Translations under genes and position numbers: made by a program
Shown here: one piece after another, positions 36,175 through 46,372 of the stretch
How positions within the stretch are numbered: position 1 is the stretch's first letter
Layout: the number at the start of each line of letters is the position of its first letter
Notes under the pieces: model-generated
Told to the model about the DNA's origin: nothing
The model's database searches: none
What the model saw: the letters and a program-made list of their open reading frames with translations, nothing else
NCBI GenBank assembly: GCA_008973525.1
Contig: WACJ01000047.1
Span: 1,240,001 to 1,304,000 of the forward strand
DNA length: 64,000 bases
From: Stenopsyche tienmushanensis
Lineage: Eukaryota > Arthropoda > Insecta > Trichoptera > Stenopsychidae
Reading direction: 5' to 3'

Positions 36175-36995
36175 TCAGGTCAGTCCAAAAGTTCGTGCGC
36201 ATTTTTGGGAAATTTTCAAATAGTATGAATAAAACACAATTTAATACCATTTACACACCATTACCATTTACAATTTCTCGGCATTTCGCAAGTAGCTTTT
36301 TAATTCCATTGCTGTAGAAAGACACTGGTTTTGATTTAAAAAAAAATTGAAAATCTATTTTGTATATCCTGTTTGGAATTTAGCGTATTCCCTAGTAAAA
36401 TAAATTGTAAGGCACGAAATAAGTGAAAATCACTTAGGGCAATATCCGGGGAGTAAACAGGACGCGGCAAAAGCACTCAATTAAATTTACTAATTTTTTG
36501 CAACGTTGTTCAAGCTGTATGCAGTTTAGCGTTTTCATGATGAAGCAACACTTTCTTGATATTCACCAGTCGCGGGCGTTTTTTAATCAATTCTATGTTT
36601 AAACGACATTATAAACATCTGCATTAATAGTTTGATTTGGTTTTAACATTCCATAATAAATCACATCATACATATCTCACAAATACTCAAAAGTTTCTTT
36701 TTAGGATGTAATAACACCTTTTACCCAAAATTAACAGGACGTCCTGAACGGAGTTCGCCGTTATTTTTTTTTTCGCAGACTCAGCAGATTTGCTACACGA
36801 AAATAAAAAAAATATACAATAGGACGTTTTTATTGATTATCGATATTCATTTTCTACGAAAATTGGTGTCAGACTGACTAATACGTTAATCAAGCTACGA
36901 CAAATTACAAGTTCTAAATCTAATGTTAAATTGTGTATTATTTACACTCTTTTAAAAAAATCCAAATATGCGCACGAACTTTTGGACTGACTTGA
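36175..36995 (-). mobile_element. Mariner element, internally deleted, 821 bp (family 1, copy 1)
   Basis: The 34-bp terminal inverted repeats at 36175-36208 and 36962-36995 both contain CAGTCCAAAAGTTCGTGCGC and differ at two positions. The right end is followed by TA, the mariner target duplication; the left flank reads TT, so one copy of the duplication has mutated. Complete mariners are about 1.3 kb; this copy lacks roughly 0.5 kb, mainly the N-terminal coding part. The transposase relic runs on the minus strand. Confidence 0.9.
36230..36700 (-). pseudogene. Mariner transposase C-terminal relic
   Basis: Minus-strand translation gives KKRPRLVNIKKVLLHHENAK, then HTA.TTLQKI, then LLPRPVYSPDIALSDFHLFR and ALQFILLGNTL. 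These are the mariner blocks KRPxLxNRKGVxxHHDNAxPH and HPPYSPDLAPSDYHLF of D,D34D transposases. The second catalytic Asp (HHDNA) is Glu here; the third (PSDYHLF, here LSDFHLF) is kept. The WWDxxG block upstream is scrambled, with stops, and the helix-turn-helix region is deleted. The copy at 58313-58825 belongs to the same family. Inactive. Confidence 0.88.
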
Positions 36996-39046
36996 TACAT
37001 TGTTTTTCACTTATTATCCAGTACCCATATCTCATAACAAGTTACAATTTGCAGTAAAAATGGATCGATTTTATTTCTGAACAAGAAATTAAAAACTATT
37101 GCGATTAGTGACAACTCATGGGGAATCTTTGTGTATTTATATGATGAATATGTTCCTGATTTTTTGACCAGGGATAATCTGGCTTACTTATAAATTCCTT
37201 TACTGCTTGACAAAGATCTGATACCAAAAATAACTTGATCAAATTATTATCCAAAATGAAACCAAAAGTACGTGTTTCCTGAACAGTGTCTCGAAATAAG
37301 TTAATGATAAAAAGTTAGACAAGTAACATTTCCAAAATTATTTTTTGTGCTTAGAATATTTAACTAATCAATACAAATATCGATCAAAACAAAGACCTAA
37401 AATAAATTTTAAAATACACATGATTTAAGTGTGTAATACCTGTTATTATAATTGATTACATCCAAAATTTTGTATACAATTATTATTACATTACAAATTG
37501 TTGAGAATCATAATTCTTGCAGCAAAATGATTAATATTTGTTCGGTGTGCTCGAATATTGGAAATGACATTAATTAACCTCCCTTATGCCGTTCTTCCGG
37601 TTCATCCCCTCATTTCTCTTACCTCCGACTCCCTGACTTCCTCTTTTTCAAATAACTTTCAATACTCTACCGACCCTATCTGCCGCCCACACAATTGCTC
37701 CTAATGATTTCCAAACTCAGTAAGCAACGAATTAAAAATGAACTTTTATTTTACTTTCCTTATTTTTAAAGAATAACCCTTGAAACTTTTTGCGTCGTGT
37801 TTACCAACGACGGTGAAATATACCGGAAACGAAAACGGATGATTCATCCAAAAATTTATAATATTCCAATATTATCCACGGCGGAAAATTGAAATTGTTT
37901 TTTTTTTTAAACATAATTTAAAGATCATGTGAAATTGGAATTGGGAATGTAACAATCAATGCTTATTTATGATAAATAAAAATACGACATTGAAAGGTAT
38001 CTTCTACGTGCGTCTGTAACTGTTTTATCTCCCTGAAGCTTCCTGTTGGATTTTATACGTAAGGGGAAGACGTAAAACGCTCATTGTGATGCTACAATTT
38101 TCCTTTCCATTTCAATTGTTAGGATTTTCTTTGTAGTAAAATAAGGTTTCGTCAGGAATGTGTTGATGCCGACATAGCGAGACCTCTCATGGCGAGGTAC
38201 TAAAGAGGTTTTTCCTGGCCGAGCTGAGAGCCTTCCCTTTACCAACGAAAGCTCATTTGTACTCACTCATATCCTACGTAATAAAAGCACAGCTCACTGT
38301 GTATGATAAAGCTCGCCTGAGAGCTTCATCAATATTTAGGTCGTAAACACGAATAACCTTAGAATAAAGATGGTCAAAAAATCGTTGGAGCAACGCTAGA
38401 TACCCCGCCAACCTTGAGTGCTTTATGTCTATTTCGTAATAAAGAGAGATGAGTAAGACGGATTTACGACTTGAAATTACATCGAATTCCTGAAACACAT
38501 AAACCGCTACATCCAACGATACGAAATAATATTTTTGCCAGTCATACATATCAAGATATCAAACAATATCAAGCAAACACACCATAAAGCTCCCGATGTA
38601 GCTTTATTTAATACTGTATTGATGTTGAACTTGCTATTTAACAGGCTGGTAGACTATATAATAATGAGATGATGAACCCTCAAAATTGGCGCATTATCAT
38701 TTAAATTGCATCAAATTGCAGATTATACATCATTTTCAAAACCAATACATTTATAAATGTCAATTTGATATTTTGAAATAATTTATAACATAATATATAA
38801 AGATTTACTTGCTAAAAGTATATTTAAAGGGAGTCAAATAAATACTAAAAAGAGATTTATAAATGTTAACGACGAAGAATGATATATGATATTAATTATT
38901 ATGTATAAATATGCATTTTTTAAGCTTTCAGTATGTTGTATTAAAACGAATTTTTTGTATGTACTTTACAAAATATGAATTCATATTACACGATATTTTT
39001 GCATAAAAAGTAGATTTGCAATTTAAAAAAATCATTCATTAGTTTA
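36996..39046. other. Gene-free DNA with a pyrimidine-rich tract
   Basis: No gene recognised. 37575-37690 is strongly pyrimidine-rich on the plus strand (CATCCCCTCATTTCTC, CCTCCGACTCCC). Balanced words continue at about 38020-38330. The minus-strand 91-codon frame at 38274-38549 (MYDWQKYYFV...) matches no family I know. A 16-bp palindrome AATATGAATTCATATT lies near 38969-38984. Elsewhere AT-rich. Confidence 0.45.
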
Positions 39047-39172
39047 GGGGGTAATGAATATGTCTAAAAATCCAGATGTCCTAAAAAATACAGCCCTCAA
39101 AGTGGATTTTTATTACGCTCGCTCTAAAGATTAATTGATGTCGCTATATTGTACTTACAAAGGGAGCATTTT
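39047..39172 (+). repeat. About 120-bp dispersed repeat, copy 2
   Basis: Direct copy of 24857-24978: TAATGAATAT, AATCCAGATGTC, CCTAAAAAATACAGCCCTCA, AAGTGGATTTT, TTACGCTCGCTCTAAA, TTAATTGAT, GCTATATTGTA and CAAAGGGAGCATTT in the same order. No hAT terminus flanks this copy, so it may show the sequence context without that insertion. No coding potential. Confidence 0.8.
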
Positions 39173-40968
39173 TATTATTCTATTATGAAGAGTACTAATA
39201 TTTGGCCTTTGTTGATAAATTATTCAGATTTGTTTTATGTCTCGAATTGTAAATAGAGGAGGCCAATAATGTCTTCCAAATGAAGTTGACACAGTTAAAG
39301 CACGCCCTTATTCTGTCAAACACTGATTTCCTCATTACATTGTTACACAACGTTCGTCAACTCTGACCTCCAAACTGAATTTAAGTTGTCAGCCATTATG
39401 GTTCGTACCAATGAAACGAACATTTTGTAAATTTATGCTTTCACGGCAGACACTGATAACGAGGGATGGTTTCGGTATTTTACCACTGTGGCGCGGCCTT
39501 TAAAACCGAAAACTGCCGTCATTATTTTTTCCTTTTTATTTGTGCAAATCATCATAAAAGTTATTTATGACGTGGAACAAATTTCGGTACGTAAATGTGT
39601 ACAAGCTTTTTTTGCTTGTACTGACATGTGAAAAAAATCTGTATTTTCATCAATTTATTCCTGGCATATGGGTGGCACGTTTCATACGCCCCTACACCTA
39701 GCAATTATTTTTTCAGATTTCATACAAAAAACGAATGTTTCCAAATTATTTTAATAAATCATTTAATTTTATGTAACAAGCATATTTTTCAAATTTACTA
39801 CGCTTTTAAAACATTTTTGAAACCCATTGCAGGATTTTTATTGAAATTTCCGGTCAGCAGTCATATATGAACAGGTTGTGCAACTAACGCAACGTGTTAC
39901 TCAATCAAAATGTTATACAAATTCAGATGTCACTCATTCAAATGAATATGGCGTACTACATTCAAATAAAAATTCACATTCAACAAAAATAATATTGCAT
40001 TCATAATACTTTTCAGTTTAAAAAAATCAATGACTATTGTATGGTAATATATATCGAATTATATAGGATAAAACTAGCTAAATATAAAAATATAAAGGCA
40101 TGCTAAATGAATATTTGGATTTTCAGTTTGTTAAAGATCAATCGTTATTGAGATAGGATTTTGGCAATATTTTACAAATATAAACACAATTGACAGCTAA
40201 AAATTGAAATTAAAAATTCATTCCGGTAATACAAATGTTGATAATGAGCTTCGAACGAGGCACAAACGCGTAGTTATTGATGAAAGTTTAAAAGCTTCAG
40301 TGCAAACTAATTTACTTATTTCGAATATTTGTTTGTGAATTAAGTGTTAGTTTCACGTGTATTATGTAATGATACAACACCACTTTTAAGTCGCATTAAT
40401 ACTTGTGATAAATAATGTATTATATGAAAATGTATGTATTTTTATTAAATAACAGGAATAGATATGAATAACGTTTAAATGCCAATAAATCTCCAGGATA
40501 TTCGCCAAAACTGACTGTTATAGAACATCAAAAAAGCTTATTGTTATTGAACGGTTAACAAATAAGGATATAATATATTGATCCTTCTTATAACCAAGGA
40601 AAGCCATTATGACTGAATCATATTATTGTGAAGTATATAAATTAAATACTTTAAACATCTTTCCAACTGATTTTCTTCTTTTTCGCTACATGGATTACTA
40701 TGTTGATTTATGTGGATTGCCCTAATATGCAGCATTATTTTGAAGTCATTTATCGAAATACATTTTAAAGTCAATATCGGATGTAATGAATAATGGATAT
40801 AAATACCAAAGTAGAACGATATAAAATAAACTTATTAAGAAGGCAAGATGTTTCGCTTTGCATTCTGTATGCTGGTCTAACATATACATTATGTTGGGAA
40901 TTAACGTGAATAATGTTAGATTTAAGATGATCAAATAGTCAAGGGAAAATTTAATTACACTCAAATCT
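39173..40968. other. Gene-free DNA
   Basis: No gene recognised. About 39270-39500 is mildly balanced (AACTCTGACCTCC, CTGTGGCGCGGCC). The plus-strand frame at 39628-39870 (80 codons) and the minus-strand one at 40746-40964 are hydrophobic, AT-driven and unassigned. The rest is AT-rich. Confidence 0.45.
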
Positions 40969-41650
40969 TTTTTTGTGCGATTTCGAAGTTATGCGGTTTT
41001 TTAAAGGATTTTTTTTTATTTCATAATGAGTGAGCATCGAGATATTTTGGATAAAATAGGAAATAAATCATCAATAATGACTGAAATTTTGAAAAAAAAA
41101 TATAATTTGGGACTGTGTAAATCACATTGCGTCTGTTATCGCTGAATAACGACTACGTCTTTTACTCTGGTTTAGATTTTTGAAAAAAATGTTTTCGTTT
41201 TTTTTGCATTTTCCCAATGTTTTGACTTTAAAATTAATCAATTAATTTACTTCTAACTGGGTACGAATCTTTTCTATATAACCCTCTATTATTCCTACCA
41301 GATTTATGGGAAAATTTATTTTTTAACGACTTAAAAAAGTTAAAACTGACAAAAAAAAAGTCAAAAAATTGACTTGACTGAATTTTTTTAACAGTCGCCA
41401 TTTTGTGATTTATTCATTTTTTGAGTTAGGGACTATAGTGACATCTTTACTAATTATGAATTATATTTTAGGAAAGAGAAAATCTACACAGAATAATTAT
41501 GGCATTGACATTGGATATACTATTTCTTCCGAAGAAGAAAGCGATTTTGAGTCATATCGAAAATCGCAACGAAAATTATTATACAGCGATGACAGTTTGT
41601 AATTAAAATAATTAGTATTTCTATAGTGTATGTCTGGTATTTGAGATACC
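40969..41650 (+). repeat. GTGCG-ended dispersed repeat, copy C
   Basis: It starts ACTCAAATC then TTTTTTTGTGCGATTTCG and AAGTTATGCGG. The body shares with 53445-54345 (opposite orientation) the words ATATTTTGGATAAAATAGGA, TCTGGTTTAGATTTTTGAAA, TTGCATTTTCCCAATG, CTACCAGATTTATG and CAGTCGCCATTTTGTGATTT. Relative to copy D it carries an extra segment at about 41440-41636 with a small open frame, and homology appears to resume at about 41637 (TTTGAGATACC). The matching far end is not seen. No family name can be given. Confidence 0.75.
41405..41602 (+). CDS. Short acidic open frame inside repeat copy C, unassigned
   Basis: The 65-codon frame ends GKRKSTQNNYGIDIGYT, then SSEEESDFESYRKSQRK, then LLYSDDSL and a stop. 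The sequence TTTTAG just before GKRKS looks like a splice acceptor, so the true coding part may be only about 45 residues. A basic patch followed by a Ser/Glu/Asp-rich tail recalls N-termini of DNA transposases or nuclear proteins, but is not diagnostic. Most of it lies in the roughly 200-bp segment missing from copy D. It may be what remains of the parent element's gene. Confidence 0.22.
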   Translation: MIYSFFELGTIVTSLLIMNYILGKRKSTQNNYGIDIGYTISSEEESDFESYRKSQRKLLYSDDSL

Positions 41651-42242
41651 GTAATGTTTTATATGTAAGTTTTTATATACATATTTAGCTTTAAAATCAC
41701 ACATGAATTTTAAAAAAGAAGCTCAAATTGTATGCCTATGAATATACGATTGTCTCCTTGCATTCGTGTGTTATGTTCTTAATCAATTGAAAATGTTTTG
41801 CGTCACACATTAGTCATGATAATAGCCTTATTGTAATCCATCTGCTGAAAGCGAGCTTTCAAACAAGCATTGTTCCACGTGCAGGTATTCAATTGTCACG
41901 TTTTAGCGAGCCTCGCATTCGTATGCGATCCATATTGGAGGTCTCTTTGCACATATTATTTTTCCCTGTCACGACCTATAATTTTCGTAGGATTTTCCTC
42001 TTAAGCCTGCAAACAGTCGTGTTTAACAAAAATGAGTTTATTTTTGCTCGGTCACCAGCAGGCTGTTTTATGCAAAACGAGGTTGTTAGTCGGAGGTCTA
42101 ACACGAGAGTTCGTGCTCGGATGAGGAGGCCATATTTCACTACACCACCGTCATGTGTCCAATAAATAAGGGGCATTTTAACACGTAAGCTTCATGTCAT
42201 AAAATTTGAACGCCCCACAATGGCGCATGAAGATAGGTCACG
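41651..42242. other. Balanced block without recognised gene
   Basis: About 41830-42180 is balanced with CG words (GCGAGCCTCGCATTCG, GAGAGTTCGTGCTCGG). Overlapping frames exist on both strands (41893-42165 plus, 41976-42176 minus); neither resembles a known family. By composition it is a candidate conserved noncoding element. Confidence 0.4.
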
Positions 42243-42301
42243 CGCTGGATGTGAACCGGAACCCCACTAATGAGACTTGCAATCCACTAGACCATCCAGG
42301 A
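42243..42301 (-). repeat. tRNA-derived SINE head or tRNA pseudogene, minus strand
   Basis: Read on the minus strand it begins TCCTGGATGGTCTAGTGG, with an A box TGGTCTAGTGG (42285-42295). The B box GGTTCACATCC lies at 42247-42257, about 27 bp further on. A CTCATTA stretch sits where the anticodon loop would be. The T stem has two mismatches and no 3' acceptor strand pairs with TCCTGGA. It is a tRNA-like Pol III promoter relic, unrelated in sequence to the one at 20295. The 105-codon plus-strand frame over this region (42206-42523) is probably antisense by-product. Confidence 0.5.
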
Positions 42302-44305
42302 GCCCAACAAAGCCGCAAAAATCTAGTTAAAATATTTACGAATTTCCGACAGAGTGTCACTTGGCCACGTTTTGCAATATTGGAACAGCGCACGTCGAAT
42401 GGCTTATTGATTTACGTGTCTATTCAGCCGGATGAAAAAGTTGCGGAGCCCATAAAAACTTATACTCAAATTACTGAAGGGTTGTTGCAGTGCTATATAA
42501 AATATTTTATGTTACGATTGTAATAGTCCCACGAAAAAAGCACTTTTAAAGTGAAATCGGTATGAAAATCTATTTAAAACAACGGATTTAAAAAGCAAAT
42601 AAGAATATTGTCTCAAAGCGAATTGCCTCAAAGAACCCCAAATGTCAAGGGATTTTCAAAAGGAACAATCAAAACTTCAGATATGAAATTGTTATTTAAT
42701 TTTCATGGCGATCATGAAAGCCTCTTGTGACATCAAATATTGATTCGCCCTTTAAAATTGGGCTGTAAAAAGTAAATATTGTAAAACACAAACTTCAATA
42801 GCCAAATGATAGTTTTATGCATAAGCTCTTATTGTTAAATAATATTATAAATTATGTAAATACGAGATAAATATGTATGTTTTTCCGATTTTATAATACA
42901 AGTTAAAAATAACCAGATTTTATTTGGACGTTAAATGGCGATTTGCAAAGCTTTCAGCTTTTATGGCTAACATTTGCATTCCTTTAAATTCTCATAAGAA
43001 TAGTTTTAACCTTTTGCGACACATCGATGATATCAACGCCCTTGCCAGAATCCTCCACTTCCTTTTTCTTCAATTCAAAGGGACCTTTAGTGAAATCGTT
43101 TTAACGTTCTTTATTTCTCCCCTCAGTTCCCCCTGATATCTCGTATAGAGAGTTAGAAAATGGGTTCGGCTCTAAAAGGCATTCGCCTAGTTAACATATT
43201 CTTTAAGCATTCGTGAAAAAATGTCGGTTCTCAGACATAAATTAAGTTATCCTCGATCCTTACAACTTTATTACTTGCATATCGGGCTTTGGCATCGGAG
43301 CCCGGCAAATGTATAATTGCGAAAGTTCGAAGGGATGTTTGTTTCGAGCAAGATTTTTGCTGACTCAAATAAAGACGAGTCCGCTTGAAAAGCGCGCAAC
43401 AAAAAGTTGTCTTTTGCTGAGCTTGGAAGTCAAAATATTATTACTCATACATATCAAAAGGATAAAATAAAAATATATTTTGCCATAAGCGATCAATGGA
43501 ATCTTTTTTGTAATGTAATTACGTGGAGACCAATAAGCATTAAATTCCTTGCATCTGGTTCAACTCAGATACTTGAATAGTCATCAAAATGCATATAATT
43601 GATAATTATTTAGTTCACATTTAGTCTCAGACTAATAAATAACGTCTTTATCTTCATTTTGTCGCCCCTTATCCTTTGGGAATTGAGAGACCAGTAACGA
43701 CGAAATGTCGCTCAGTCAATGGCCTCCCATTATAACTTTTAAAGCATAACTCTTCTTCTATTTTTATAAAATATCCTCATTACATTTTAAGATAAACTAA
43801 TTCTAATAAATAATTATTTATCATGAAATGTTTATAAAAATCTTATTGATATGATATCTGAATAAGAGACACACTCCCACCCATAGGTAACCAGTATAAA
43901 AATCTGAATTGGTTAAATTATTATTATTTTAAAAGGGTAGTAAAATAATTATTTCATCCTCTTTATATAAATGCCTCTCATTAGAACAAGCGCATCTCAC
44001 GTTTGCTCTTGCACGTATAATCAGTGCAAAACAGCAAGCAAATTGCATTTTAATTTTTGATTTTATTCATGAATAAAATTAATTCCATACTTGTCTTTTA
44101 CTAAAATTACGACTCTTATAATTGGAATATAGTTTACAGCAATTGCCAATTACAACATATGTGAATGTTCGTAATGCCCACTAATTGAATTTTGTTGACC
44201 ATGTTAACCATACCGACAGACAATGAGTATAAAGTAAAAAGCAGACAAATCGCATTAAGGGTCTTATGAACTTTATAAGGACAAATTTTATTTTGAAAGT
44301 CTTAT
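42302..44305. other. Gene-free DNA with balanced blocks
   Basis: No gene recognised. Balanced blocks lie at about 42302-42450 and about 42930-43450 (GGCTTTGGCATCGG, GAGCCCGGCAAATG, AAAGCGCGCAAC). The rest, including 43450-44300, is AT-rich with scattered homeodomain-type words. Confidence 0.45.
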
Positions 44306-44700
44306 ATACAGGATGTTTTGCACATGGACTGACATTTTTTTTTTTGGTGTCAGGGGGTCATATGCTACGTTTCACGCGTAGGGTCCGTGTTCTAAGTGTT
44401 AGAGTTGTCAAGATAGATTTTTTTTTTCAACATAAAAAAAAATCCCCTTTGAATCATCATAACTTTTTAATCTGTAGTCGTAATGACATGAAATAGCTGT
44501 TTTTGTATTTTTGATGTAAATAAGTTATTTTTTTATGTAGTTAGTTTAAACAAAATTATTTTTGAGCTTCCAAAGCCACAAAAAAATAAACAAACAAATG
44601 AGAAATGTCAGCTTCTAAACTCTCTAAACAAAAAAAAACTAACAACTATTTTGAATTGAACTTAGTTTAGTTTTAAAAATATCTCTAGTATATACCCTTT
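44306..44700 (+). repeat. Arm of composite repeat, locus B
   Basis: It starts TACAGGATGTTTTGCACATG and continues GGTCATATGCTACGTTTCAC, GAGTTGTCAAGAT, CCTTTGAATCATCATAACTT and TTTAATCTGTAGTCGTAAT, ending with CTTAGTTTAGTTTTAAAA and TATACCCTTT. This is the same word order as the minus strand of 3471-3806 and, over the first half, as 50663-50872. It runs into a strong hairpin (44676-44740) and, after about 130 bp, into an inverted minisatellite (44871-45103). Confidence 0.82.
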
Positions 44701-44740
44701 CCAGCGATGTGCTGGAAAAGGTATAAACTAGAGATATTTT
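44676..44740. repeat. 30-bp-arm hairpin at the inner end of the repeat arm
   Basis: Arm 44676-44705 (AAAATATCTCTAG...TTTCCAGC) and arm 44711-44740 (GCTGGAAA...CTAGAGATATTTT) pair over 30 bp with two mismatches around the 5-nt loop GATGT. The left arm is the final part of the repeat arm, so the right arm is an inverted duplication of that end. Locus A lacks the duplication. It could be a fold-back terminus or a replication-derived inverted duplication, and is also of pre-miRNA size. Confidence 0.85.
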
Positions 44741-44870
44741 CTTATTTTATTTCTATTTGTCTATAGTAGCATTTCCTCTTTCATTTTTGTAAAGGCGGCG
44801 ATTATTCTTTCAATTAGTGGGCAATTTCTTATTTGGGCACATCTGTCGTGTAAATTTTTTTTTTTTTGGC

Positions 44871-45103
44871 AGCCCTATTCCGTGGCTCACACAATGACCA
44901 GATCTGACACCACTGGATTTCTCTATCTAAGAATGCCCTCTATTCCGTGGCTCGCACGATTTCCAAACCTGATACCACTGGATTACTGGATTTCTTTGTC
45001 TAGGAACGTCCCCTTTTCTGTGGCTCGCACGGTTCCAGACCTGACACCACTGGTTTTTTTTAATCCAAGTACGTGCCCAACTCTATAGTTTCCACGATCT
45101 ATA
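44871..45103 (-). repeat. Minisatellite, about 64-bp unit, inverted (locus B)
   Basis: About three and a half units read on the plus strand as CCCTATTCCGTGGCTCRCAC, then CAGACCTGACACCACTGG and TTTCTTTGTCTAGGAACG. They are the reverse complement of the locus A unit (CCAG.GGTGTCAG.TCTGG, GAGCCACGGAATAGGG). The last unit is degraded (TGCCCAACTCTATAG). It lies on the inner side of the arm, as at locus A when that locus is read in reverse, so the two loci are the same composite unit in opposite orientation. Confidence 0.82.
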
Positions 45104-45446
45104 AAATATCATATTATTAATTTTTATTCTGATTGTGAAATGCGTTGCAGGATGTTCACGCTAAAAATGTTTTAATAGACAGTATTTGTATATTCTCCGG
45201 ACTTAAATTCTAAAATTTAACTTAAAAGTTTATTCCCAGTAGCTGAAAAAGTCCTACAAGGGAGATGGGAGGAGGATTTTAGATCCAATTCCTTATGGAG
45301 TGAGAGAAGACGTTTTCTGTTCATCATTCTTGAGCTAACTTTGATCCCCATGCTAGAAAAAAATACCAATCATCATCAACATTATTAACTCATATCTTAA
45401 TTTATAAGCACAGTTATGTCTGCTCTTTTTTTAGACGTTGCAAATA
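45104..45446. other. Gene-free spacer
   Basis: AT-rich spacer between the inverted minisatellite and the mariner. No gene or repeat recognised. It ends in TA (45445-45446), the target duplication of the mariner. Confidence 0.6.
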
Positions 45447-46372
45447 TTAGGGTGTCCCATAAGTTTCTTTCGTTTTCATATTAAGAAAAAAAATAAACAA
45501 TAATTTGTATTACATCAAAATTTATTGAATAATATATAATCCATTCTATTCTACCTTTTATATTACCTTTCTCCATCTCTCCAGAAGCCTTATAATGCTT
45601 CTTGCCAAAATTTCCCAGATTTGTTGGCAAAATATTGATCAAGGTACATTTTTATATCATTTTTTGAATTAAATTTTTTACCACCTAAAGAAATTTTCAT
45701 AGAAAGAAATAAATAATAATGTGAAGGGGCAATGTCCGGAGAGTATGGAGGATGAGGTAAAACATCTCAGTTAAATGATAATAATATATTTCTGACGAGC
45801 AAAGACACATGATGGCGTTATTATGATGAAAAATAACGCCTCGTCTATTCGCTAATTCTGGCCGTTTTCTGGCAATTGCATCCTTTTGATTGTCTAGTTG
45901 GAAATAATATTTTGTTGAATTGATCGTTTCGCCTTGCTGAAGTGAGAAACTACCCCTTTCCAGTCCCACCAAATGCATAGCAAATCTTTTTTTGGATGTA
46001 AGCCAGGTTTAGCTACAGTTAAAGCTTCTGTACCCTTGATCCAAGACCGTTTAAGTTGGATATTCTCATAGTAGTATCCAACTTTAATCTCCAGTGACAA
46101 GTCTCTTCAAAAAAGGTTGGCTATTATGTCGTTGGAGAAGAAAATCGCATGTTGAAATACGCTGAAGTTTATTTGAGTCAGTCAGATCATGAGGAAGCCA
46201 CACATCTGAACGATTGATGTAGCCCAATTTTGTCAGATGATTATGGACGGATGTGGACGTGGAATTTCAATCTTGTTAGCTATTTCGCGAACAGTATATC
46301 GCGGGTTGTCTTCAACCATGGCTATGATTAGGTATGTGTTCATTTGCGAAAGAAACTTATGGGACAACCTAA
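45447..46372 (-). mobile_element. Mariner element, internally deleted, 926 bp (family 2)
   Basis: Terminal inverted repeats at 45447-45472 and 46347-46372 read TTAGG(G/T)TGTCCCATAAG then TTTCTTTCG, with one mismatch in 26 bp. They are flanked on both sides by TA, the mariner target duplication. The ends differ completely from the mariner at 36175, so this is a second family. Expected full length is about 1.3 kb; roughly 0.35 kb is missing, on the N-terminal side. The transposase relic is on the minus strand. Confidence 0.93.
45700..46110 (-). pseudogene. Mariner transposase relic, D,D34D type
   Basis: Across frameshifts the minus strand gives VTGD.SWILL, then ENIQLKRSWIKGTEALTVAK, then LHPKKDLLCIWWDWKGVV. 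It continues GETINSTKYYFQLDNQKDAI, ARKRPELANRRGVIFHHNNA and HPPYSPDIAPSHYYLF. The mariner blocks VTGDEKW, LCIWWDxKGVV, HHDNA and PSDYHLF are all present in order. The first Asp survives but is followed by a stop in place of Glu. The second Asp is Asn (HHNNA) and the third is His (PSHYYLF). At least two frameshifts add to the loss. The helix-turn-helix half is mostly deleted. Inactive. Confidence 0.9.

Noticed and set aside
37575..37690. Pyrimidine-rich tract as a 3' splice-site region
   Set aside because: No plausible exon follows it; left as a compositional remark.
38274..38549. 91-codon minus-strand frame MYDWQKYYFV...
   Set aside because: Looks protein-like in places but matches no family known to me and has no context; not reported as a gene.
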